Below are positions 10,993 to 23,600 of a DNA stretch of 64,000 nucleotides, piece after piece; the first letter of the stretch is position 1; every line of letters starts with the position of its first letter. The notes under the pieces were generated by a model. That model was not told where the DNA came from and did no database searches. It worked only from the letters and a program-made list of their open reading frames with translations. The translations under genes were made by a program, and so were the position numbers. Source of the stretch: Macrotis lagotis (lineage: Eukaryota; Chordata; Mammalia; Peramelemorphia; Peramelidae); the NCBI RefSeq assembly GCF_037893015.1, contig NC_133660.1, positions 162,496,937-162,560,936 on the forward strand, in the 5' to 3' direction.

Positions 10993-11145
10993 GTGTGTGT
11001 TTTTTTTTGGCAAGACAATGGGGTTAAGTGGCTTGCCCAAGGCCACATAGCTTAGGTAATTATTAAGTGTCTGAAGCCAGAATTGAACTCAGGTTCTCCT
11101 GACTCCAGGGCCAGTGCTCTATCCACTGTGCCACCTAGCTACCTC
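10993..11145 (-). repeat. CORE-SINE, minus strand, in HAL1 copy A
   Basis: Poly-T then CAAGACAATGGGGTTAAGTG and on to CCACCTAGCTACC. Confidence 0.93.
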
Positions 11146-12042
11146 TCTAAACTGGTTTTTAACATGTTATTTTCTTCAGTATGTTTCTGTATTTCTTTCA
11201 GCAAGTTGCTGTCTTGGTTCTCATGATTTATCTGCATCTCATTTCTCTTCCCACTTTTTCCTCTACTTCCTTTACTTGTTTTTCAAAGTCTTTTTTTGAG
11301 CTCTTCTGTCGCCTGAGCCTATTTCCTATTTCTCTTGGAGGCTTTGGACACAGAAGTTTTGACTTTGTCATTTTCTGAGTTTGTATTTTGATTTTCCATG
11401 GGACCAAAGTAATTTTCTGAGGTCAGATTATTCTTTTCTTGTTTGCTTCATTTCCTCAACCCATGACTGATTTACCGCACTTTCAAGGATTTGGGGTTTT
11501 TTTTGGGACACCCCACAGGGATCTTAATTCCTCCAGGGTCTTATGAGAGGCTCTGACTGCTCTCTTGCCTGTTCTCTGTTATGTGGATGACCACAAGCCC
11601 TCCCCTCTGCTCTGGAGATTTGAGGAGGGTCCTGCTCCACACTGGTAGTATGGGGGCTAAGACTGCAACTTGAATCTGAGGGTGGGCAAACAACAGAGTC
11701 CTGCCCCAAGGATAGCAGAGAGACCTCTGCAGTCTCCCCTGACCCCCTTACCATCTAGGCTGGCTCCTGTGGAAGTGCTGGGTGGCTCCACAAGTTCCCA
11801 CCACAGGGCTGCTCCAAAACCTGTGCTGACACTCTCTCTAGTGCCACAGAGTTCTCTCACAGCCTTTTTTTTTTAATGAGAAGTATATTTTATTTTTGTA
11901 TAAATGATTTTTTATACATTACTAAAATATTCTTGCTTGAGTAAACATAATACCCCCTCCCTCCCCCCAAATATAGACCCTCATGAGGAATAAAGGAGAA
12001 TAAAAAGCTAAAATTAAAATTACAAATAATAATAATAACAAT

Positions 12043-12190
12043 AGGGGCAGCTAGGTGGTGCAGTGAATGGAGCACTGGCCCTGGAGTCAGGAGTACCCAA
12101 GCCCAAATCCAGCCCCAGACACCCAACAATCACCCAGCTGTGTGGCCATGGGCAAGCCACCCCAACCCCATTACCCTGAAAAAACCAAAA
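12043..12190 (+). repeat. CORE-SINE with T-to-C excess (1 of 3)
   Basis: Recognisable SINE, but the usual CTTAATAATTACCTAGCTG reads CCCAACAATCACCCAGCTG, with about eleven T-to-C differences by eye from neighbouring copies. Confidence 0.88.
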
Positions 12191-12193
12191 TAA

Positions 12194-12194
<1 letters not shown>

Positions 12195-12228
<34 letters not shown>
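12195..12228. repeat. (AAT)n microsatellite
   Basis: Tail expansion of the SINE before it. Confidence 0.95.
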
Positions 12229-12382
12229 GGGTGGCCAGGTGGTGTAGCGGACAGAGCACTGGCCCTAGAGCCAGGAGCACCTGGGTTCAAATCCAACCCC
12301 AGACACCCAACAATCACCCAGCTGTACAGCACTGGGAAAGCCACCTAATCCCATTTGCCCTGCAACCCCCCCACTCCAAAAT
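12229..12382 (+). repeat. CORE-SINE with T-to-C excess (2 of 3)
   Basis: About fourteen T-to-C differences by eye, including the same CCCAACAATCACCCAGCTG block as the copy at 12,043. Confidence 0.88.
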
Positions 12383-12383
12383 A

Positions 12384-12430
<47 letters not shown>
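12383..12430. repeat. (AAT)n microsatellite
   Basis: About 16 units at the SINE tail. Confidence 0.96.
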
Positions 12431-12432
<2 letters not shown>

Positions 12433-12636
12433 GTGCTTCAGTCTGTGTTCCAATACCACCAGCTCTTTTGTAGGTAAATCACATTCTTTAGGATAAATCC
12501 ATCACAAAAGCTACTTCCATATTTTTCCACCGTTGCCATTGCTGATCACAACTCCCTCCATTCGTACTTCCCCACTATTATACACTATATGTTTTCTCTC
12601 TCCTTTCACTCTGTCCCTCTTCTTAAATGTGCTGTA

Positions 12637-12787
12637 GGGTAGCTGAGTGGTGCAGCAGACTGATCCCTGGCCCTGGGACCAAGAGACCCTGAGCCCACAT
12701 ACCACCCCTTAGGCCCAGCATCCACCCAGCCCTATGGTCCCAGACAGGCCATCCAATCCCAGTCCCTTGCAAGAAGTAAAAAAGAAA
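12637..12787 (+). repeat. Diverged CORE-SINE with T-to-C excess (3 of 3)
   Basis: Head GGGTAGCTGAGTGGTGCAG is clear; the body is C-rich (CCCAGCATCCACCCAGCCC) where normal copies have T. Confidence 0.75.
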
Positions 12788-15700
12788 ATGTGTTATATCT
12801 GACCACTCTCCCCCATGGTCCATCCTTTCCTCCATCACTCACATTCCCACCCCTTCCCCCTGCTCCCCCCCTCCTTCTTACTCCAGATGTCTATGCCCCA
12901 TTGAGTATATATGCAGTTTCCTCTCCTAGCCACCTCTGATGAGAGCAAAGATTCCCTCATCCCCCCTTACTTTCCCCCTTCCATATCATTGCAACATCTC
13001 ATTGTAATAAAAAAAGCTTTTTATATGAAATATCTTAGCCTATTCCACCTCTCCTTTCTCTTACTCCCATTACATTTCCCTTTTAGCCATTGACTCCATT
13101 TTTACAATACATTATATCTTCAAATTCAGCTCTCTCCTGTGCTTCATCTATAAAAGCTCCTTCTATCTGCTCTGTTAAATAAGTTTCTTATGAGTATTAT
13201 CAAGTATCATTTTTCTATGTAGGAATACATGTAGTTCATCATCATTAAGTCCCTCATATTTTCCCCTTCTCCACTCTCTATGCTTCACTTGAATCCTGTA
13301 TTTGAAGATCAAACTTTCTGTTCAACTCTGGCCATTTTAACAGTAATGTTTGAAATTCCCCTGGTTCCCTTGGAAGAGGATGTTCAGTTTTGCTGGGTAG
13401 TTGATTCTCAGTTGCATTCCAAGCTCTTTTGCCTTCTGGAATATTATATTCCAAGCCCTACAAGCCTTTAATGTAATTGCTGCTAAGTCCTGTGTGATCC
13501 TGACTGCAGCTCCATGATATTTGAACTGTGTCCTTCTGGCTGCTTCTAATATTTTCTCTTTGACTTGGGAGTTCTGGAACTTGGCTATAATATTCCTGGG
13601 GGGTTGTTTCTTTTGGATCTCTTTCAGGGGGAGATCGGTGGATTCTCTCAGTTTCTATTTTGCCCTCTGCTTCTAGGATATCAGGGCAATTTTCCTGTAG
13701 GAATTCTTTAAAAATGAGGTCAAGACTCTTTTCCTGATCATGACTTTCAGGTATCCCAATAATTTTTCAGTTATCTTTCCTGAATGTTTTCCATATCAGT
13801 TGTTTTATCATTGAGATGTTTCACATTTTCTTCTAATTTTTCCATTCTTTTGGTTTTTAAAGTTTTGTTTCTTGACTTCTTGTAAAGTCATCAGCTTCCT
13901 TTGGTTACATTCTACATCTGAAGGATTTGTTCTCCTCAGAGAGTTTTCTTATCTCCTTTTCCATCTGGCCAATTCTGCTTTTTAAAGCATTCTTCTCCTC
14001 CATAACTTTTTGAACTGTTTTATCCATTTGACCTATGCTGTTTTTTAACCTGTTATTTTATTCAGCATTTTTTTGGATCTCCCTGACTAAGCCGCTGACT
14101 TCTTTTTCATGTTTTTTCCTGCATCTCTCTCATTTTTTCCCCAATTTTTCTTCTGTCTCCCTTACTTGATTTTCAAAATCTTTTTTGAGCTCTGTCATAA
14201 CCTGAGCCTAATTTCCATTTTTCTTGGAGTCTTTCGATGCAGGACTTTAGATGCTTGTACTTCCTCATCTTCAGATTGAGTATTTTGATCCTTCTTGGGA
14301 TCATAGACAATGTATTTCTCAATGGTGTTCCTATTTTTTCTGTTTACTCATTTCCCCAGCCTGTGTCTGGTTTTGGAGTGTTTCCTGAGCTTTTGAATAT
14401 TATTGGGACATCCCCCCCAAGGATCTTCGTGTGTGAGGCTTTGTCTTCCCTCCTGGTCTGTGAATGACCACAAGCGCCCCCCTCTGCCACGGGACTGAGG
14501 TGGGAGGGGGGGCTGCTGTTCTATAGGAGGCCTAGACTGTGATCAGGATCTGAATGGTCAGAGCCCCAGAGTCCTGTTCCAGGGACAGAGGACAAATCTT
14601 GGAAGTCTCTCTCCACTCCCCTCCCTTTGGTAAGCTCAAAGCTCAGTTGCTTGGGGGCTCCTGATTAGTAGCTGCCCTGGCCATTGCTGAGGGCTGGGCT
14701 TCATGAGCTCGCTCTGGACCTTGCTGATCTTCCAAGTTGTGCCCGTGGCTCCCCCGGGGTGTATGTCAGGAAACTGCCCCTTGTGCTGTGAGCAGCAGCT
14801 CCCAGGAACCCTGGGGCTGCCTCCAAGAGGCTGAAGTTCCTTCACTCTGGCAGGCCACCCCCTAACCCTGTGAAGCGGAGCCTTTCCACTGTTTTCCAGG
14901 TTACCTTGGGCTGGAGAACTGCCTCACTGGATCCCTCTGTGAGTTCTGTGTCTGGAAAATTTAGAGTCATTATTTTATAAGTTTTGAAATATTATAGAGA
15001 GCACTTAAGAGAGGCTTTTCTCTTGTCACCATATTGGCAATGCCCCCCTCTCACAGCCTCTTCAAACTGTCCCTGGTGATCCCTGAGCGAAGAGGATTGC
15101 AAACCACCCCCTCTGCCAGGGACCCTGGCAGCCCACACCCTGTTCCTTGAAGATTAGAGCAGGGTTTCTTTCCAGCTCCAAGTCCCCATGAAACAGACCT
15201 TTCCTGTGGGTCTTCTAAGTTGTCTTGGATTGGAAAATTGTATCATTCAGTCTTTCTGTGGGTTCTGCCCCTCTAAATTTTGGCTGGAGTCCTAATTTGA
15301 CAATTTTTGGAGTTTTTTGAGGAACGAGTTTCCAGAAATTCCTGCCCTCATGTTGCCATCTTGGCTCTGTCCCAATATTTATAATTTTCTTGAGTCTTTC
15401 CCAGTCAGTTGTTTTCTTTGCATTGCTCATTTAATACAACCTTCCCATCTTTCCTTGCTACTCTCTGGAATTCTGTATTCAGTTGAGTATATCTTTCCCT
15501 TTCTCTTTTGTATTCCTTCTTTCCTCAGCTATTTGCAAGGACTTATCTGACAACCATTTTGCTTTCTTACTCTTCTTTTTTTGGGGGGATGATTTTTATT
15601 GCTGCCTCCTGTACAATATTTTGAACCCCTGTCCAGAGTTCTTCAGACACCTAGTTTACCAGATTTAATCCCTTAAATCTGTCCATCACTTCATATTCAT

Positions 15701-16548
15701 TAGGAATGTTATTTAACTCATACCTTTTTCCCTTATATAAGTTCTTCAACTTAAGTCTGAATTTTGCAATAAGAAGGTCATGATCTCAACCAATTCCAAG
15801 TCTTATTATAATTGACTGGATAGAATTTCTCCATCTTGGGTTGCAGAGTATATAATCATTCTGATTTCTATATTGACCATCTAGGTGATATTAATTGTAG
15901 AGTCAACTTTTGAACAAAAGTTTTTGTTATGACCAGCAAGTTATCTTGACAAAACTCTATTAAACTTGAAAAGAAATGCTGTCATCTTTGAGATTATTCT
16001 ACAGTAAGACTTTTATTGACTGTTAGGGCTACTAAATTTCTTGTAAAGGATTCTTATTCACAGTGGTATGTTTAATGAACCCCCTGTATCAAATTCACCC
16101 ATTTCCATCTATTTGTGTTCACTGTCTCCTAAGGTTTTTTTTGTTTAATCTTCCCATTTCCTGTTTGATCACGTCCAGCTTACCTTGGTTCATAGATCTT
16201 ATATTTCAGCTTCCTCATTGGACTTTCCTTTTGTCACCAGACACATCCACAGCTGAAATTCATTTCAGCTTTGGCCCAACTACTTCATTCTTTCTGGAGC
16301 TACTTGTCCTTTGCTTCTTCCCAGTTATGTTTGGATATCTTTGAACTTAGGGGTTCCTCTTCTGGTGCCAATTATTTTATCATCTTAATGCTGTCCATGG
16401 GGTTTTTTTCCTTGGCAAGATACTGGAGTAGTTTGCCATTTCCTTCTTTGGTGGACACTTTTTGCCAGAATTCTCCACTATGACCTTTCTGTCTTAGGTA
16501 AACCTACACCGCATAGGTCATAGTTTCACTGAGATGGTTTGTCTGCAG

Positions 16549-16570
16549 CTTCCTTGCTGCAGCAAGGAAG
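16549..16570. repeat. 22-bp perfect palindrome near BovB 5-prime end
   Basis: Two perfect 11-base arms, CTTCCTTGCTG and its complement, with no spacer; 13 bases inside the right BovB boundary. Confidence 0.85.
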
Positions 16571-16583
16571 TGATTGAGGCTGG

Positions 16584-17442
16584 GGAACATCCAGGGCCAA
16601 AAAAATTATTTGAACCAATACAAAAATACCTAAATTTTATTTTCTTTTTAAGACATGTTCATGGTGTACTTATTTCTCATAAAATAGAGCAGTTTATAGA
16701 TAGACTCAAGGAAAAGATTTTTGTTTTCAGCCAGATGCCAGGAATATCAGGAAATTTCTTCATCATTTTAACTTTAAGATTGCTGAAGAACTAAATGTCA
16801 TATTGTACTTGAGGAGAAATAGGCCTTTTTCTCAACACATGAATGGTTAAAAAATTAGCAAAGATGATATAGGTATTAATAATCTGAGCCAAGTCTTCAT
16901 ATAGTAGAAAATGAACTGACTTTGGAGACAGAAAATATGGGCTCATAGAACAGTTTTCCCACTTAGCACTGGTGTGACCTTGATGATCTGTAAAATGATA
17001 GAATTTTGCTTGATACTCTCTATGGTCTTTTCCAACTTTTTATTTTATAGTCCTTATGTAAAGTGAATTGAAGCCAGATGTGGTAGTTGAAAAAATATGC
17101 CAATGTGGTTTCTCTCCTTCAGTTCTTTCTAAAAGCCTATTCCTTCCTGCTAGCCAGCTATGGCCATGCTGCATATGATCCCTGGGACTGGGAGCTCACA
17201 CTGAAGGCAAGCCAATGCCAGTCAGTCCCTTCCCCACCATGGGAGTAAGGGGGTGCCTTGGGAGCCCCTTGGCTGCCATCAGCCAAGGCAGAGTGACCTG
17301 GAGCTCCCAGGTGGATCAGTGCTGGAAGCCAGCTGGAAAGAACTGTTGCGCCCCTGTCTGGGGAGGAGCGGGAAGAAAAAAGGTATCCTTAAGTTTCCCA
17401 TTGAAGGAGGGGGACTAATTAATGTTCCTTGTTTGTTTTTAG
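16584..17442. other. End of the last CLOCK intron
   Basis: Apart from an old MIR at about 16,905-17,050 (GTGACCTTGATGATCTGTAAAATGATAG), nothing is recognised. It ends in the acceptor TTGTTTTTAG at 17,442. Confidence 0.7.
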
Positions 17443-17619
17443 ACTTCCAGGCTGCTTCATGGAAATCCTTCAACTCAGCTCATCCTCTCTGCTGCTTTTC
17501 CACTCCAACAGGGCCCTCTGACCCAGGCCCATCACCAGCAGCACCAGACTCAGCAACAGCAGCTTCCCCGGCATAGAACCGATGGTTTGTCTGATCCTTC
17601 CAAAGTCCAGCCTCAATAG
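17443..17619 (+). CDS. CLOCK: CLOCK last coding exon
   Basis: 58 codons plus stop TAG (17,617-17,619). Begins [20 protein letters not shown] and ends [16 protein letters not shown], the hallmark C-terminus of vertebrate CLOCK (human ends ...[12 protein letters not shown]). A second Q/H-rich stretch, [14 protein letters not shown], precedes it. The middle reads GPLTQA where human has STFPQS. Phase 0 joins it to the exon ending at 6397 across an 11-kb intron. Confidence 0.97.
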   Translation, partial: TSRLLHGNPSTQLILSAAFPLQQGPLTQAHHQQHQTQQQQLPRHRTDGLSDPSKVQPQ

Positions 17620-20600
17620 TGCGTTTGCCCCTTTTCTGACACTGGGGGGAGAGAGTGGCTGTTTCATAGAGTTGCACTGATGACCCAATGATGGTAGGAA
17701 AAATGGAGACTCGATGAGATGCAGTATTGAAAATGTGTCGAGAGTGCTCTCTGGAAGTACACATGGAGCACTGGCCAGCAGGAAGAGGATCACAGGGTGT
17801 GGCCTATTTGGAAGGTGTTTTAGTTGCCCAGACTTTTTTTTTTAAATAAATAAGAGAAGAGCATCATGCCAAATCTTAATTTGCCCAATGGAGCCTGATT
17901 TAAAGTGAACCAAAAGGGCACTAACAATGTTTATTTCTAGTAGTTCTGTGCATTTTATCAAATGTTACAGTGGACATGCTATTGCCACACCAGTGGTTTG
18001 AATTTTGCTAAAAAATGCCATGAAGACAGTCCAGAAGATGTTGTTCTTTGTCAGTGATTATGGGACAGTCAGTGTTTTCAGAATGTTGTGTGGAATCAAA
18101 TTCTCTGTTGTACAGATGCTGTAAAATATTGTGTATATGTCTGGATAAAGAGAGTGCACAAAATATTTTATATGCTGCATGGAAGCATATTCTCTTCTTT
18201 GTAGGTTTGAATACATTTCCTTAAATTCTTACACCACATTCAGACTAATACATCCCTCTTTTCCCTTTTGTTTACAACACGATACATCGTTCTTTTCACT
18301 CTTTTCTGGGGCACAAGTCTATTTGTATTTTATCTGTGATGTCACAGTTTGTTCAATGAGGTATGATGTGCTGCTGGGAGTGGATTTTTTTCAGGTTAAA
18401 TTATTGATGCAATTGTTGGAACTGATGGTCGTGCAACAGGGTTTTCAGGATGTTCAGAAATATCCCTTGTTTCATAATTATTCAATTATGTTTGAAAATA
18501 GGATTTGCACTGTTTTATGTATGTAGATGGTTGGGAATTTTATTCCCTGAAGTGATCACATCTTTTGATATAGTTAATAGTTGGAAATATTTATGTAAAA
18601 GTTTTAAAAATAATTTCAAAAATATTTCAACTATAGGAGTAATTTGCACAAAATGTATTTACATTTTAGGCACTTTTTAACTTTCTCTGTGGTGGGAATT
18701 GTAATTTGTTAAAAAAAATGTGTTGGAAATCTTTTTATTGTCTTTTACAACTTCAATGTTTCTTTTAGTCAGAAATGATTCAGGGTTGTTTAAAAAAAAG
18801 CCCCTTAGTGCCTTGATTTTGATTCAGGTGATAATGCTGACCATTGTTTGAACCATGTTGTCTTGATTCTGTAGCAATATTTCAATTTTGAAGTCTTAGT
18901 ACAGTTTTAACAAAATTAGAGCATTGACTAATATTATTTTTCTCCCAAGGAAGACTACTTTTTTTCAACTGGAGATCATGCATAATCTGAAAAAAAAGTG
19001 ACACCAGTTTTCTGATATGATCCAGAAATTTAAAGCTTTCTTAAATGCAGGCTTGGCAGCTTTTAAGCCAAAATATTTATTTAAGAATTAAGTTGCAAAT
19101 TGACTAGATAGTCATGTAATTTAATAGAAAAAGCAAGGAGGCAGGATTTAGATTAGTTTAGATACTCAAAAATTAGAATAATGTGTTCAGCATGGTTTCT
19201 AACAAGAACTGAGACTTAAGAAGGCAACTTCATGTTACAAAGATAATAAAAAATTCCAACAGAAAAAATATACTTTAAAAAATCCTTTATCAAAGAGGTT
19301 TTTTATGGTACTTGTAATTAAGTCCACATCTACAGAGAAAAAAAATAATGCAGAGGAAGTCTTATTAGGATATTTGAAATTGCCCCACCCCCATCCCACA
19401 GAATGTTATACACAGCAGTTTTTGGTAAATAGTCATGAAAATAATAAAACATGGAATATTAGATAACTAAAAATCAAATTGAACCCTAAGGCTTTTTAAG
19501 ATCTACCATGGCTGAAACATTATTAATATTCTTAAGGTTATTCTTTTAGCTTTTCCTTGATTTGCATCCATCCAGCAATTAGTACTTAAAAACCACAATG
19601 AAAAAGGAAAATAGAAATGAAAAATAACCAAAGAAAGGTAAGCCCTGCCTCTGTAAAAAAAGCAGGACTAGTTACCACTATTTAACATATCAAGAATCCC
19701 TTTTCAAGCTGTGTAATCTTTCAGATGAGATTTGTCATTTCCATGAATGAAAACTAGTTTTCACCCTGGTGTCTCTAATATAAATAAGCAAAACTGGTGG
19801 TTTAGAATGTTCAGAATGAGGTTTTTATTTCCTCCTCACCTCCAATTGCCTTGTTAAAACTGTTATACTATTCTACAAACATGTTTCTGAAATCAGGTTT
19901 CATCTTTTACAGGTCTGTACTAATAAAAATGAGTTAAATGTGTAGACCTATTTAAGGCACACCTGGTAACTCTAAACAAGCACCATAATTAAAGGAAAGA
20001 CAGGATGACCTCAGAGTCTGTCAGACTCAGGTTGATACAACCAAAATGAAGCAGGAAATTCAATTTATTTAAGGAGTAGATCAGTAAATCTAAGTACTAG
20101 ATTTATTCATGTTCTCCATTACCTTGTCTTAAATAATTCCCACCCAATACATATTTTAAGTACAAAATCTTAAGAAATTATTTCAATAAATAATTCTTGT
20201 TCCCCTCTTCCAAGCTCTCTTGCTTTAGAAATGTAATACCTAGCTGCTTTCCATTGACCAGAGTATATGAAAGGTAGTTTTCATCCAGCTGCCAACTTCC
20301 TCTTGCCCTCTTCCCCCTTTCTCTCTCTCTGTCTCCTTCCTATCTCCCCAGGTCTAGGTTGGCAAGTTTCTAAAGTACTTCCAACTTCATGAAGGGTGAA
20401 GGGTATCAGGTGTAGCAGCTACCTAGTGTTCTTAAACTCAATCTATCCCTTAAAAGGAAAGCTCATAAATTAAAATGCCACATTTGGAATCCAGAAAAAC
20501 CTTTCTTCCACCAAATATTATGCCTCAGACATGTGAAAGAAGCTTTTTGACACTAAGCAGCATTTTTAAGGAAGAGAGGATGAAAGGAAAATGTTAGGAG

Positions 20601-23600
20601 ATTTAGGTTTTGGGAGTTTTTTTGTGCACATGAGAAGAGAATTTCAGAGAATACTCGACATTGTAGAGAATGACCCATTGGAACCCCAAAGACTTATTCT
20701 CCTGTTTTTAATGCCAAAAATATGAAAATAAATGAGATCATGTAGTCTAGTCATAGTCTGACCCCATAAGATGATTTCAGATTCTCTACCATCTCATCTG
20801 ATGAAACCTGATGTGTACAAGAATGTACTAGTATTAATAGGAAACCATGGCAATCTACTGGTTTTACATAAAGAAACTTGGAGCAGAATGTATTAAAAAT
20901 GATACTTGGATCTCTTTTGATATTATAGGCATTGCCTTAAAAGGAATCTGTTGTCCTGTGAGCTATTATTGAATTAGCTGCGTTCTAAAGGCCCTGTGAT
21001 TCAGAGAGGTCTTAAATAAAAAGCCTTAGGGAAGAGCACTTAAAATGGAATTGTTTCCCCTGATAATTACTTATGGAGAAAGATTCCATGAAACTGGAAA
21101 CTTATTTTAAGACATTTAGAACACGTCTGCCATATCTAGGCAAACTTTTTGTAAAGACTAGAAAGCATATAGCATTCTGACACCAGTTTCTACTTTTTTT
21201 TGTCCTACACTTTCATTAGTGACTTTGAATGTATGGGTAAGCATGTTGCTTGTGTCAAACTCATTCAAGTATATAGCCTCTCCAATGTCTATGACCCTGC
21301 TTACCAGTCCCTTGGGAGTAATAATGTTGGAAGGTACAAACACTGGATATTAATGTTGCTGCAGTGAGTCTGACAAGGAAGCTAGATTACTAGAAGAGTT
21401 GTGGAAAGGAAATTGCACAAAAGCACTTAATCCATTTTAAGGGAGATTAGATGAAGATGTGCATTTTGTGGGGTTTGTTTGAACTGGGTAAGAACTTTCT
21501 GAACTGAGCTCCTAAAGTTGTTGCAAAAGAAAAGAAAGAGAAATATTTTTATAGTATATTTAATATATATATTTGTATATAACTGTCAAAGTATAGTAGG
21601 AGCCCTTCACATGCCTTCCATTTTAATCTAGTTTACTTTTGCCATAGCATTTAGTGTTTTTCCATCTGTATATGTAATGTGCCTACTGTCAGCTTACCAA
21701 AAGATAGTATTGCTGCTTTCTGGGACAGGTGAGAATCAATTTCTCATGCCTGGGGATCCTTTTACATGGGGAATAATGACAAACTCTTTAAGAATTCAAA
21801 GTTTAATTCTGTTTAAAAACATCATCTGGATACGTCATGAGCACTTTATTGCAATTACTCATTTTGACAAACAGTTTATCAGTACAGATCTTATTCCCAA
21901 AGGGCCCCAACATCACCATTTGAATAATAAAGTGAAGCATTTCTAATCTAACCATTTAGACCCAATGAACCTTAGGTTTATGGGAGTGATTTTAAAGTGT
22001 CAAAAACCACTTGACTGTTGTTTTTTTAAATGTTGAAGGAATTGTTTGTAGGTGAATGGTTCCATATAGCAATTTTCTTAACTCTTGTCTAGCCCTTTGT
22101 GTGGCCACCAAAAAGAAAAGGAAAAAAAAAAAGACCAATGAGCCTGCTTATAGGTCTAGAAAAATTTGCTTCTGAGTAGGGATATTGACCTAATATTCAA
22201 TAAATTGTTAGTAGCAAATCCTGGAATTTAAGTTTTAGGAAGCAAACCAAATTATTTTAAATATTTTAAATGTTGTATCCTACAGTATTGGGAGGCCATT
22301 TTCACGTCTCATTTAAATTGTGCTTGAAACCATTCTGTACTAGAAAAGCTGGGGAAATGGCTGCTTTGGACAAGATTGAGAAAAATCTGCCATTCAGTCT
22401 TATGTTAATTGTGTCTCTTGGAAAAACTGGAGACAACTGAAATGTATGAAAATGGTTTATTAATGCAGGGATGTTAGAAACTGAATATTGACTAATTCAG
22501 AAGAAATGAATCAAATTTGGACATTAAAAAAAAATTTTAAACAGCTTGTCCATATAGAAATCTTGGAAGTTTCTTCATGTCCTAACTTAACACTACATTC
22601 CTTATTTTTCTTAAATAAAATAGTAATTTAAAAGTTTTGTGATGTTTTCAGTGCTTTATGCTTTGTTAGTTCCCTGGGTTTTTCCCAGCCTGATGCTCCT
22701 TAATGAAATTATTTGTAAAGAAAATATTACATAAGAAACCCTTACCCACCAGCAAACACTGAGAGGTGCTGCACTGAGACAATCAAAATAGTATTTATAA
22801 ATAATTTAGAAAATGGTTTTCAAGAAAGCACTTATGTGACTTTATTAAAAGACAAAGTATTTATTTTAAAATATATGAATGTTAAATTTCTTATTAAAGT
22901 GATTTCTGTATCATTTTGTTTGCTTTTGGATTGGCATCAAGAAATTCTTTCATTTTGGGTCCCCTGCTCCTTATCACTTTCATGGGTATCTGTGGCTTTC
23001 CTTAGGTAGATCAGCAGTAAAGGAACTATAATCCTGCATCTAAAATATAGCAAAAATATCTAATTAACCTACTGCTCTTAACTGTTTTAAAAGAATAAAG
23101 GTAACTCCTTCAAAAAACATTTCACTTGTTGCCTTTTCTATTCTGTAGGGTTTACTTGTTCCAGGTTTTACATTTTTGTCTAAGTATAAAAGGCACTTTA
23201 TCTGTAATTCTTTCCCTAGTGCAGTCAGAGAGTATACAGAACCTATGGCACATTTTGCCTACTAGTCTGTTTACTTTTTGAACTCTTGAGAAAATGACCT
23301 GTATCTTTTAATGTGTCACCACTACTCTACATCAGGAGGCACAGCAGAAGGGATGCAATCTCTTCTGCATGTATAGCATGCCTTTATAAGTTACTTACTA
23401 TTGGTCAGTCCTCCTGAACTCAGACATCCTCCATCCAACATCTCTCATTATTTTCTGTCTCCATTCTTAGCATAATCTGATGAAGTCTTATTTGGAGAAT
23501 TGAAGCAGGAAAGTGTTTTGATAATTATTGTTTCAGGTGGATGTAAAATTTATAGATTAGCCATGCCAGAGGAGTCTCCCGAGTTCTGGATGCCAAATAA

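Larger units (their letters stand above)
11866..15047 (-). mobile_element. HAL1 copy B nested in HAL1 copy A
   Basis: Flanked by the perfect 12-base repeat CTCTCACAGCCT at 11,854-11,865 and 15,048-15,059; poly-T (the poly-A tail) directly follows the left repeat. The minus-strand order is 5-prime UTR (about 14,350-15,047), ORF1 region (about 13,370-14,320, decayed, including the coiled-coil and RNA-binding parts), then a 3-prime region holding three SINEs. Copies A and B share the same step from ORF1 straight into a common 3-prime region, so the lack of ORF2 belongs to the family and is not a chance deletion. Confidence 0.78.
9144..15374 (-). mobile_element. HAL1 (half-LINE) copy A inside BovB
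   Basis: Minus-strand element with 5-prime end GGGACAGAGCCAAGATGGC at about 15,374, an L1-type ORF1 region and a 3-prime tail, but no ORF2. Target repeats: ATATCTATACTTTTCT (9128-9143) and ATATTTATAATTTTCT (15,375-15,390), 13 of 16 identical, in the BovB. The ORF1 remnant at 10,183-10,479 has the L1 ORF1p C-terminal domain. Copy A is itself split by copy B at 11,866-15,047. ORF1-only L1 relatives are known as HAL1. Confidence 0.78.
7121..16583 (-). mobile_element. BovB/RTE-type LINE, full span, split by nested insertions
   Basis: On the minus strand the sequence matches the BovB LINE known from ruminants and squamates: the 3-prime end is at 7121-7405, the reverse-transcriptase region at about 7893-9128, and the endonuclease region and 5-prime end at about 15,375-16,583. 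Landmarks, written as they lie on the plus strand, include CTGGCTCCATGGACCTTAGC, TGGAACTCTCTTACTTTC, CACTGTTGAGTTTTCCAAAT and TTTGCCATTTCCTTCTTTGG. A 10-base direct repeat GGAACATCCA sits at 7111-7120 and 16,584-16,593 and marks the insertion. Subtracting inserted elements leaves about 2.75 kb, close to the 3.2 kb family length. No long open frame survives, so it is inactive. Marsupial genomes are known to carry BovB-related RTE elements. Confidence 0.88.

Noticed and set aside
12231-12473. Frames with poly-Asn or poly-Tyr runs
   Set aside because: Translations of (AAT)n tracts and SINEs.
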